From: JBFXJF01 sp050175155
GTDB taxonomy: Bacteria > Bacillota > Bacilli > Tepidibacillales > Tepidibacillaceae
DNA: 5,150 nt
NCBI GenBank assembly: GCA_050175155.1
Contig: JBFXJF010000072.1
Coordinates: 1 to 5,150 of the forward strand
Direction of reading: 5' to 3'
The position numbers and the translations under genes are program-made. The notes under the pieces are model-generated. The model ran no database searches. It saw nothing but the letters and a program-made list of their open reading frames with translations, and was not told the origin of the DNA. This document shows positions 1 to 4,788 of this stretch, piece by piece (the stretch's first letter is position 1; every line of letters begins with the position of its first letter).

Positions 1-212
1 ATTTGTTTGGTGAAAGAGCAAATATTACAAAAATCGCAATAGAGGTATTCGGAAAATCATTTCTATTACCTGTCGATATAATCCTCGGTTTGATATTTTC
101 AAACAAGAGAAGGCAAAGGATATTCAATAAGGTGAGCGGGACAATAGTTATAAAACTTAAAAAGTCTGAGGAAGATGAAAATGAGTCTATTAAATATGTA
201 AAGGACCAGTGA
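1..212 (+). CDS. RDD family membrane protein, C-terminal part (gene begins before the window)
   Basis: The frame is open from the left edge to a TGA stop, so this is the end of a longer gene. The visible 70 residues match the C-terminal part of RDD-domain membrane proteins: a hydrophobic helix (FLLPVDIILGLIF), a basic Arg/Lys turn (SNKRRQR), then a short segment ending in KVSGTIVIKL. This resembles the family pattern of a helix, a 'rRQRl.Dk.aGT.Vv' segment and a charged tail. A cytoplasmic tail rich in Lys, Glu and Asp follows (KKSEEDENESIKYVKDQ). RDD proteins are small polytopic membrane proteins whose role is mostly unknown; some have been linked to ion or proton exchange. The TTG near the edge is unlikely to be the true start, because the first RDD helices would be missing. 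The family call rests on one motif region. Confidence 0.65.
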   Translation, partial: LFGERANITKIAIEVFGKSFLLPVDIILGLIFSNKRRQRIFNKVSGTIVIKLKKSEEDENESIKYVKDQ

Positions 213-225
213 GATGCTGGAACTC

Positions 226-268
226 ACTAGACAAACTAGTAATTCAGTATCGATATTATTCTTTCCTT
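226..268 (+). terminator. Weak terminator between convergent genes
   Basis: A 5-bp perfect stem (ACTAG 226-230, CTAGT 236-240, loop ACAAA) follows the RDD stop codon by 13 bases. A pyrimidine-rich run (TTATTCTTTCCTTTC) follows at about 254-268. The stretch separates the + strand gene ending at 212 from the - strand gene ending at 276. The stem is short, so the call is weak; the T-rich run is the part most likely to act in archaea. Confidence 0.25.
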
Positions 269-275
269 TCGTTGC

Positions 276-836
276 CTAGCTATTTGTTTGCTGGCTGCCA
301 GTCATATTTTTCAAGTCCAGTGTAATTATTGCTAAATCCTGCAAAGGAATATCAACTATGTTGGCAGAAGGCTCTATGATGGTTGAATTTTCCAGTAGGA
401 TAGATACATCAGCCTGACTATTGATTTTCAAAATATCGTTTATTAAAGTTGAATTATCAAAAGAATTCCATACCTGCAAAAATTGTCCCAATGTAAATGA
501 AATTTTTGTAGGAGATTCTACATGGATGATGCCCGAATCATCGTGGGTATGCAACCAAAAAATGCATTCATTTGGCACAATTCCAATTCCTGCAGGTATA
601 TTTAACGATTTATTATTTTGGTCGTTGATTACCAATTTAGTATGATTATGATATACAAGGTGTTCGGTTTGATCACAAGTTATTCCTGAAATATTGGAAG
701 AAATTCCTATTTGATTGGAATAGTTTAAGAAAGAATTCTGTCCAAAGCTGTTGTAAACTTGAACTTGACCTGCAAAAAGCATCAAAGAAAGCGAAATAGC
801 TAATGAAACAATAACCATAAGTGAGCGGATTTTCAT
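276..836 (-). CDS. Secreted protein with conserved HTHD / SGIIHVESP core, function unknown
   Basis: An exported protein of 186 residues. It starts with a signal-type segment (MKIRS, then a hydrophobic run to about residue 25 ending near FAGQVQV). The core at about residues 53-125 runs ITCDQTE, YHNH, IPAGIGI, then NECIFWLHTHDDSGIIHVES and a FTLGQFLQVW segment. Numbered from this Met, candidate metal ligands are Cys54, His59, His63, His65, Cys91, His96, His98 and His105. I recall this core from uncharacterised secreted proteins of archaea and bacteria; the two Cys could form a disulfide, and the His-rich strands suggest metal binding (inference). Seven N-x-S/T sequons fit an N-glycosylated surface protein. 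The frame extends three codons further to an ATG at 843-845. I prefer the ATG at 834-836 because a TATA box centred near 861 would place a leaderless start there, and MKIRS is a better signal-peptide beginning. The gene is convergent with the RDD gene and divergent from the gene at 980. Confidence 0.85.
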   Translation of the reverse strand: MKIRSLMVIVSLAISLSLMLFAGQVQVYNSFGQNSFLNYSNQIGISSNISGITCDQTEHLVYHNHTKLVINDQNNKSLNIPAGIGIVPNECIFWLHTHDDSGIIHVESPTKISFTLGQFLQVWNSFDNSTLINDILKINSQADVSILLENSTIIEPSANIVDIPLQDLAIITLDLKNMTGSQQTNS

Positions 837-857
837 ATCATCCATTGACAGGTTCCA

Positions 858-865
858 TTATTTAA
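858..865 (-). promoter_or_regulatory. TATA box for the secreted HTHD protein
   Basis: Read on the - strand, the sequence is CTTAAATAA. Its centre lies about 25 bases upstream of the ATG at 834-836, the archaeal TATA-to-start distance. This points to a leaderless transcript beginning at that codon and argues against the ATG at 843-845. Confidence 0.5.
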
Positions 866-933
866 GTTGCTGATTGCATTTTATTAGAGAATGAGCATCT
901 AAGTTACAACATCAGCTGGGCAATAGATTGAAA

Positions 934-941
934 ATTTAAAT
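934..941 (+). promoter_or_regulatory. TATA box for the Cys/His-tail membrane protein
   Basis: ATTTAAAT preceded by a purine-containing GAAA, a BRE/TATA-like arrangement. Transcription would begin near 963-965, giving a leader of about 15 bases before the TTG at 980. The box lies in the 143-base divergent intergenic space shared with the - strand gene. Confidence 0.45.
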
Positions 942-979
942 GAGAAAAAATAAAAAGCTGGTATCGCAAATAGTACACT

Positions 980-1291
980 TTGAAGAAAAATTATCCCACC
1001 TGGCCATTTTGGACTGGAATTGGTTTTAGTTTATTTGGTGTATTATTGATTGCAATGAGGGCAAATGTTCGAATTTCGTTTGTTTTTTTTGCAGTTGCAT
1101 TGTTTTTATTCATTATTTGGATATATATGATCTTGAAAACTGACAAAAAGAAGAGATCGCAAGAGTTAGTAAATCAGAAATGTCTCTGCCAAATATGTAA
1201 ACACGAGGCAACTAACTTCTGTGTAAATCAGAAATGTCCTTGTTGCATTGATATGAAGGATAATTCAGTTGTTGGTCATTCTGTTCATTAA
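980..1291 (+). CDS. Small two-helix membrane protein with C-terminal Cys/His cluster
   Basis: A 103-residue protein starting at TTG; an in-frame TAG at 971-973 excludes anything longer, and the next ATG (residue 26) would cut away the first helix. Two membrane helices are visible at about residues 10-27 and 32-53, joined by a tight MRANVR turn. A basic stretch (KTDKKKRSQ) then leads to a tail that should be cytoplasmic by the positive-inside rule. The tail holds Cys68, Cys70, Cys73, His75, Cys81, Cys86, Cys88, Cys89, His100 and His103, a pattern of CxCxxCxH, C, CxCC and HxxH. This density implies binding of zinc or another metal (inference). No known zinc-finger class fits exactly; I have an impression of similar short C.C..C.H...CC modules in Nitrososphaeria but cannot name the family. 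The codons for VNQKC occur twice in the tail. The leader shows no Shine-Dalgarno site. Confidence 0.75.
   Translation: MKKNYPTWPFWTGIGFSLFGVLLIAMRANVRISFVFFAVALFLFIIWIYMILKTDKKKRSQELVNQKCLCQICKHEATNFCVNQKCPCCIDMKDNSVVGHSVH
1169..1238 (+). repeat. In-frame 16-base direct repeat inside the Cys/His tail
   Basis: GTAAATCAGAAATGTC occurs at 1169-1184 and again at 1223-1238, identical at all 16 bases and 54 bases (18 codons) apart. Both copies are read in the same frame as VNQKC. The tail therefore looks like two related half-modules, VNQKCLCQIC... and VNQKCPCC..., consistent with a short internal duplication. Confidence 0.8.
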
Positions 1292-1296
1292 TTTTT
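1292..1296 (+). terminator. Oligo-T terminator after the Cys/His-tail gene
   Basis: Five T residues directly follow the TAA stop, and another T run (TTTT) follows at about 1301-1304. There is no hairpin, which fits archaeal oligo-T termination. Confidence 0.4.
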
Positions 1297-1413
1297 GTGA
1301 TTTTCCATTTAAAATGTACCTGTAAAATTTAACTCAAAATAAGTTGATATTCAGTCATCGTCGTAATGATTGTCTCAAGTCCAAAAATTTTATCTTTTTG
1401 CATTATGGAGTGG

Positions 1414-1421
1414 TATAAAAA
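1414..1421 (+). promoter_or_regulatory. TATA-like box upstream of the hairpin island
   Basis: TATAAAAA in the context GGTATAAAAAC. On the + strand it would place a transcript start near 1443, at the first hairpin. It reads as TTTTTATA on the - strand, so its direction is not certain. No protein gene follows on the + strand for 1.4 kb, so any product would be a short non-coding RNA. Confidence 0.25.
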
Positions 1422-1437
1422 CTCGGTAAATATGCCA

Positions 1438-1465
1438 ACGAGAAGTAGGTTTGGTTACTTCTCGT
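1438..1465 (+). repeat. 10-bp perfect inverted repeat (hairpin 1)
   Basis: ACGAGAAGTA at 1438-1447 pairs perfectly with TACTTCTCGT at 1456-1465 around an 8-base loop (GGTTTGGT), with one further possible G-T pair inside. It is the more GC-containing of the two hairpins here, and it is not followed directly by a T run, so a simple terminator is unlikely. An overlapping piece of the left arm, AGTAGGT at 1444-1450, can instead pair with ACCTACT at 1477-1483. Confidence 0.7.
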
Positions 1466-1482
1466 ACACATGAAATACCTAC

Positions 1483-1515
1483 TAATTATAATTTGATGGT
1501 TTCAAATTATAATTA
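1483..1515 (+). repeat. 14-bp perfect inverted repeat (hairpin 2)
   Basis: TAATTATAATTTGA at 1483-1496 pairs perfectly with TCAAATTATAATTA at 1502-1515 around the 5-base loop TGGTT. The stem is nearly all A-T, so chance formation in AT-rich DNA is easier than for hairpin 1, but 14 consecutive pairs is long. The arm motif ATTATAATTTGA recurs in variant form in the tandem repeats that follow. Confidence 0.65.
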
Positions 1516-1590
1516 ATTATTATAAGTAGATTCAAATATTTAAATATGATTATAAGTTGAAATAAATATTTAAATAGAATTCGAATGGTC
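1501..1590 (+). repeat. 30-bp imperfect tandem repeats, about 2.5 units
   Basis: Units begin at 1501, 1531 and 1561. Units 1 and 2 share TTCAAAT at their start and ATTATAAGTWGA at their end (22 of 30 positions equal). Units 2 and 3 share a 13-base run, AAATATTTAAATA (18 of 30 equal). The 12-base motif ATTATAAKTWGA appears at 1485, 1519 and 1549 and inverted at 1502-1513. The spacing resembles an operator or iteron array, and AAATATTTAAATA is itself TATA-like on both strands. The whole stretch is low-complexity A/T, which lowers confidence. Confidence 0.5.
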
Positions 1591-1710
1591 TGTTTTTTCC
1601 CTTCATTAATACCGTCCCAAATAATTTATCTTTAAAGGAATTGCTGTTAGATTACAAGTCGATGGTTTTATTTTGCAGTCTGAAGCTTGTTAATAATAAG
1701 ATTTTAGTTT

Positions 1711-1716
1711 AAAAAA
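1711..1716 (-). terminator. Oligo-T run after the small - strand frame
   Basis: Six A residues on the + strand read as T6 on the - strand, 16 bases beyond the TGA that ends the 60-codon frame and preceded by a pyrimidine-rich CTTCTTCTCTA. This is a plausible archaeal oligo-T terminator and mildly supports that frame as a transcription unit. Confidence 0.35.
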
Positions 1717-1732
1717 TAGAGAAGAAGAGCAC

Positions 1733-1915
1733 TCATGCACTAATGTTGCATTCTTTGTTTGTTTTTACTTTGCAGTTGTTGTCGTGTCTCCAACTGCCGT
1801 TATAAAAAATTTGTAGATGGATTGAGTTATCAGAGTTCTTTTGGATTCTGGTGGTGCCATTTTCTGGATTGCCTTCTTTATTTCTATCGCTAAATGTCTC
1901 TAAAAATTTTCGCAT
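1733..1915 (-). CDS. Possible small hydrophilic protein, 60 residues, unrecognised
   Basis: A short frame from an ATG to TGA with mixed codons and a protein-like composition: charged N-terminal MRKFLETFSDRNKEG, a Asn/Ser-rich middle, then HLQIFYNGSWRH and a Cys-containing end (NNCKVKTNKEC). There is no membrane segment and no signal peptide. I do not recognise it. In its favour are a local base composition less AT-rich than the flanks, a TATA-like box 22 bases upstream, and a T6 run downstream. Against it are its length and the lack of a known relative. The frame stays open upstream to the TAG that ends the RPTGV protein, in the same phase, so the region could also be the detached tail of a once longer protein. 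It is a candidate gene only. Confidence 0.38.
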   Translation of the reverse strand: MRKFLETFSDRNKEGNPENGTTRIQKNSDNSIHLQIFYNGSWRHDNNCKVKTNKECNISA

Positions 1916-1933
1916 ATTTATTGTGAAAAATTG

Positions 1934-1941
1934 TATAATAA
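1934..1941 (-). promoter_or_regulatory. TATA-like box for the small - strand frame
   Basis: TTATTATA on the - strand, centred about 22 bases upstream of the ATG at 1913-1915. It is slightly close for a leaderless start and lies in AT-rich DNA, so it is weak. It would be needed if this gene is expressed, because a T7 run separates it from the gene above. Confidence 0.25.
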
Positions 1942-1986
1942 TAAGTATTGGTTTGGTTCGTTTGGTAAATTCCCTTATTTTATAAT

Positions 1987-1993
1987 AAAAAAA
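1987..1993 (-). terminator. Oligo-T terminator after the RPTGV membrane protein
   Basis: Seven A residues on the + strand read as T7 on the - strand, 6 bases after the TAG stop. A T run directly behind a stop codon without a hairpin is the usual archaeal terminator, and it suggests that the four-helix gene is monocistronic. Confidence 0.5.
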
Positions 1994-1999
1994 GGGTAA

Positions 2000-2467
2000 C
2001 TATCGCCCAAAGTATGCTTTTACATGCGGTCTAAACATGTAATAGATTATTAATCCACTTATTATGATTCCTATTATGTTGCTTCCTAATCCAACAATGA
2101 CGGATGAAGTAACAGATCCAGCCATAATGGAAGATATGATTTGAATTATGAGGCCGATAATAGTTACTACAACTGTAACAATCCATGCCCAGCCTTTGCC
2201 TTTAAGCAAACCGTATGACACAACAAGATATGCTATTCCTAAAATTAACAATACAATCCCAAGTACCAGAGGCACCATTCCCAAAGCTGACAGTTCTGCA
2301 CTCTCTATCGAGCCTGCCTCGGTTTGAATAGTCTCTGTAGAGGAAATGGAAACGAGTGCTCCCAGACCTATTAGACTTATTCCGCCAATCAGGAGGAATA
2401 TTCCTCCTATTATTATCAAGATCGCAATTATTGTTACGCCCGTGGGTCTTTTTGTATTTGTAGTCAA
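2000..2467 (-). CDS. Four-helix membrane protein with RPTGV and RPHVKAYFGR ends, function unknown
   Basis: A hydrophobic protein of 155 residues from a TTG start. After a short polar lead (MTTNTKRPTGV) come four membrane helices at about residues 11-40, 61-86, 93-115 and 120-144, with an acidic/Ser-rich external loop (STETIQTEAGSIESAE) between the first two. The motif YGLLKGKGWAW joins helices 2 and 3, and the protein ends in RPHVKAYFGR. I associate this pattern with a small uncharacterised membrane family common in Nitrososphaeria, loosely similar to DUF2127-type proteins; no enzymatic residues are evident. Its role may be structural or in membrane stress (speculation). The frame extends to another TTG at 2486-2488, seven codons upstream. 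I chose 2467 because a strong TATA box at 2496-2503 would start transcription near 2473, inside the longer version. Confidence 0.8.
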   Translation of the reverse strand: MTTNTKRPTGVTIIAILIIIGGIFLLIGGISLIGLGALVSISSTETIQTEAGSIESAELSALGMVPLVLGIVLLILGIAYLVVSYGLLKGKGWAWIVTVVVTIIGLIIQIISSIMAGSVTSSVIVGLGSNIIGIIISGLIIYYMFRPHVKAYFGR

Positions 2468-2495
2468 ATTATTAACAACAGTATTCAATAGGTAC

Positions 2496-2503
2496 TATAT
2501 AAA
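2496..2503 (-). promoter_or_regulatory. TATA box for the RPTGV membrane protein
   Basis: A canonical TTTATATA on the - strand. With the usual distance of about 26 bases, transcription would start near 2473, a leader of about 6 bases before the TTG at 2465-2467. A weaker TTTAATAT at 2523-2530 could instead serve the TTG at 2488. Confidence 0.55.
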
Positions 2504-2814
2504 TAGATGAGGAATTTAGAAAATATTAAATCATCTACAGACTTGCAAGTCCTAAGCAGTAGTGGGTTGTCTAATAAATATTTTAATTCTCTTTTTGTCA
2601 AAATCAATACTAATCACAAAGAAAAAAATTAGTCAAATTAAGAATTCTAAACAGGTTTATTCAATTAAAATTCAGGGGTGGATGTTACTAGCAAGTCGGT
2701 ATAACTTATTTGCGTAATTAAATATATCAAATTTTGGAATCAAATATTTGGTCGGCCATTAATGTCTTAAATGAGAGTGTGTTTATGCCTTCACAAATAT
2801 TCTTCAAAAATTCA
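2504..2814. other. Gene-free stretch between divergent promoters
   Basis: All frames are broken by frequent stops; the longest ATG frame seen is about 15 codons. It contains a 10-base palindrome ACTTGCAAGT (2541-2550) and several AT runs. The distance between the divergent promoters is longer than a minimal promoter needs, so upstream control sites could lie here, but I see no repeated operator. Confidence 0.45.
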
Positions 2815-2831
2815 TTTATATACTTATAAAT
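2815..2831 (+). promoter_or_regulatory. Tandem TATA boxes for the GT-C-like gene
   Basis: TTTATATA at 2815-2822 is followed two bases later by TTATAAAT at 2824-2831. They would place the transcript start near 2845 or 2853 respectively. Both positions lie downstream of the TTG at 2836 and the ATG at 2842, and upstream of the GTG at 2866. Confidence 0.5.
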
Positions 2832-2854
2832 TATATTGAAAATGATTTGTTTTT

Positions 2855-2860
2855 GGGAGA
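2855..2860 (+). promoter_or_regulatory. Shine-Dalgarno site that favours the GTG start at 2866
   Basis: GGGAGA, containing the GGAG core at 2856-2859, lies 6 bases before GTG 2866-2868. It is the only convincing Shine-Dalgarno-like site ahead of a gene in the window, and it fits the predicted short leader from the TATA boxes at 2815-2831. Confidence 0.45.
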
Positions 2861-2865
2861 TTGCT

Positions 2866-4722
2866 GTGACAAAGATAAAGAATGTCTACATGGATAAATT
2901 AGGATTTGATAAGCAACCTCTGTCACAGATTACATCGATATGTGTTTCTATTTTTGCTTTATTTTATATTTTTTATTCATCCTCCATACTTAATCTAGAT
3001 GTATTTGTTCTGGAAAACCGAGTAATGTATGATGTTACCATAAAGAACTCTTTTTTTCTAATATCTGAAACTTTGGATACAATCGTATTATGTGTTTTGA
3101 TATCTACTTTTTCGCTTTTGATATTTAGAAAAGGAATAAATATACCTGTCTTTGTTTTTATATGTTCTTTAATTTCATATTCAGTAATATTTCGAAATGA
3201 GGACTTAATTCACTTGGTAATTTTGGCCTCATTTCCAATATTTTCGCTGATATATTTTGTCAATTACTTTTATAAATTAAATCTTTTAAGTAGCAATCAT
3301 TCTGTTTCTCTTTCATATACTTACTTTTCTATAATTTTGATTATATTAGGTAGTTATAGCATAACCTTATCAACACTAAAGATAACCGGGATTATTGATT
3401 TAAACGAGCAAATTAAAGATTGTGCATATAACCTTTTTGTTATCATTTCTAGATGGTCGCCGTTTATCGTAATATTGATTTCCTTTACATTTATTTTTTA
3501 CATGTTAGTAAATTTTTTGAGAAAAAAATCTTGGAAAATAAACAACAAATTACCGAGACCAGATATTATATTTACTTCAAAAGACGACTCCAACTTGGTG
3601 GTTAATCACCATTTAATTTTAGTACTCATATTGTTGTTTAGTATTGTTATACCAATCATCCCGCAACTTCCAACTACCAATCCCGACAATCGATATGTGG
3701 GTGTAGATACGTTCTGGTATGTAAACTGGACAAGTTCCTTTAACAACAATGATCCGCTAGAACTTTTGAATAATGCATTTAGTGATCAGAGCCATGGTGA
3801 TAGGCCATTGTCTCTATTCATAATTTTTGGTCTTTCAAAAATTCTTCCGACAAGTCCCGGTGATGCAATAGACACTATGCCCGTTTTATTATCTCCGATT
3901 CTTACTCTGACTATATATTTTTTGTCAAGAGAATTTACAAATAATCGAAGTATACATCTTCTAGTAACCTTTCTTTCCGTTTTGTCATTTCAAGTATTGA
4001 TTGGCATCTATGCAGGATTTTATGCCAATTGGCTGGGACTGATAGTGGGTAACATATGTCTTGTCTTTCTACTGCGTTATCTCAAGTCATACAGTTGGAG
4101 AATTTTTGGAATATTTTTTACATTTCTAATAATGTTGGTACTAGTCCATGTATATACTTGGAGTATCTACAGTATCGCGATTTTTTTGTTTGCGATTATA
4201 GCCTTAAGAATTAGGGTTATCCCGAAAAGAATAGTATTTGCGATATTTATTGCAATTGGGGTTTCAGTTTCTATAGATGTGGTTAAGGATCTCATTGTAG
4301 GTTCATCAGGGGGCGTAAGCGAAAATATCAAACTCACATATGAATTTGTGGGTATAAACAATATTTTCATTTTATTGGAAAACATTTACGCAAGCGTGTT
4401 GATTTCCCATGGAGGGATATTTGGGAATGGTTTGGTCCTTGTTGCGGTATTTGTTTTTTCAATTTTTTATTTTGATCCCAGAAAGTTACCTGATCTCTTG
4501 ATGTTATCTTTTCTAACTCTATTAATCCTTCCAATTTTTTTCGGATACTGGAATATACAGGTTAGAGTTTTATACGATATTCCATTTCAGTTACCATTTG
4601 GTCTAGCGTTGTATTACTTGCTAAGAATTACAAAAGATCCGTTTATTTTTTTGGCCTTTATATTCCTGCAAACCGCTGTGGGAATTAGAACCGTAACCAA
4701 TTTTTATCTGATTGAATCCTGA
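2866..4722 (+). CDS. Polytopic membrane protein, probable GT-C-type glycosyltransferase
   Basis: A protein of 618 residues with roughly 16-18 hydrophobic segments. About six lie in the first 220 residues; a charged cytoplasmic stretch (about 218-248: LRKKSWKINNKLPRPDIIFTSKDD) separates them from the rest. After the next helix (248-266) comes the main external loop, containing GVDTFWYVNW (Asp281) and GDRPLSLF (Asp312, Arg313). Later landmarks are YAGFYANWLG (about 382-391), HVYTW (about 428-432) and QVRVLYDIPFQLP (about 565-577, Arg567). An Asp in the first large external loop, many helices and a late Arg before a Pro-containing helix resemble GT-C enzymes, which move sugars from polyprenyl-phosphate carriers to outer-surface acceptors. 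The STT3/AglB WWDYG motif is absent, so this is not the oligosaccharyltransferase. The substrate is unknown. The frame is open to TTG 2836 and ATG 2842; I chose GTG 2866 for its Shine-Dalgarno site and the promoter position. The gene is monocistronic, with no glycan genes visible beside it. That it is a real membrane-protein gene is near certain; the enzyme class is inference. Confidence 0.85.
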   Translation: MTKIKNVYMDKLGFDKQPLSQITSICVSIFALFYIFYSSSILNLDVFVLENRVMYDVTIKNSFFLISETLDTIVLCVLISTFSLLIFRKGINIPVFVFICSLISYSVIFRNEDLIHLVILASFPIFSLIYFVNYFYKLNLLSSNHSVSLSYTYFSIILIILGSYSITLSTLKITGIIDLNEQIKDCAYNLFVIISRWSPFIVILISFTFIFYMLVNFLRKKSWKINNKLPRPDIIFTSKDDSNLVVNHHLILVLILLFSIVIPIIPQLPTTNPDNRYVGVDTFWYVNWTSSFNNNDPLELLNNAFSDQSHGDRPLSLFIIFGLSKILPTSPGDAIDTMPVLLSPILTLTIYFLSREFTNNRSIHLLVTFLSVLSFQVLIGIYAGFYANWLGLIVGNICLVFLLRYLKSYSWRIFGIFFTFLIMLVLVHVYTWSIYSIAIFLFAIIALRIRVIPKRIVFAIFIAIGVSVSIDVVKDLIVGSSGGVSENIKLTYEFVGINNIFILLENIYASVLISHGGIFGNGLVLVAVFVFSIFYFDPRKLPDLLMLSFLTLLILPIFFGYWNIQVRVLYDIPFQLPFGLALYYLLRITKDPFIFLAFIFLQTAVGIRTVTNFYLIES

Positions 4723-4767
4723 TGTGGTCTAATTTGATAAAATGTATGCTCTAAAAAGGAATAACAT

Positions 4768-4784
4768 GCATTTAATTTTAATGC
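4768..4784 (+). terminator. Weak hairpin or T-rich terminator after the GT-C-like gene
   Basis: GCATT at 4768-4772 pairs with AATGC at 4780-4784 around a loop that includes TTTT, 45 bases beyond the stop codon. The stem has only 5 pairs. The T runs may be enough for archaeal termination, but the assignment is weak. Confidence 0.2.
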
Positions 4785-4788
4785 CGAT

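Larger units (their letters stand above)
1297..1710. other. Gene-free AT-rich stretch with hairpins, repeats and TATA-like boxes
   Basis: I see no credible coding frame on either strand. The stretch holds a TATA-like box near 1414, two strong hairpins between 1438 and 1515, 30-bp imperfect tandem repeats at 1501-1590, and a T6 run at 1593-1598 that could end a + strand transcript coming through the hairpins. From 1599 to 1710 I see only AT-rich sequence with no structure I can support. No tRNA cloverleaf or clear box C/D pair was found. Confidence 0.5.

Noticed and set aside
421..645. 74-codon + strand frame
   Set aside because: It lies fully antisense to the well-supported secreted HTHD protein, and its translation shows no family features of its own.
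1501..1590. CRISPR array
   Set aside because: The 30-bp units are contiguous and imperfect, with no constant repeat separated by unique spacers and no cas genes nearby.
2541..2550. Palindrome ACTTGCAAGT
   Set aside because: A single 10-base palindrome without a second copy or a position next to a TATA box is expected by chance in a window this size.
4167..4385. 72-codon - strand frame
   Set aside because: Antisense to the middle of the GT-C-like gene; its hydrophobic look comes from the complementary membrane-protein codons.
2866..4722. AglB/STT3 oligosaccharyltransferase
   Set aside because: No WWDYG motif and no large soluble C-terminal domain; the protein ends directly after a membrane helix.
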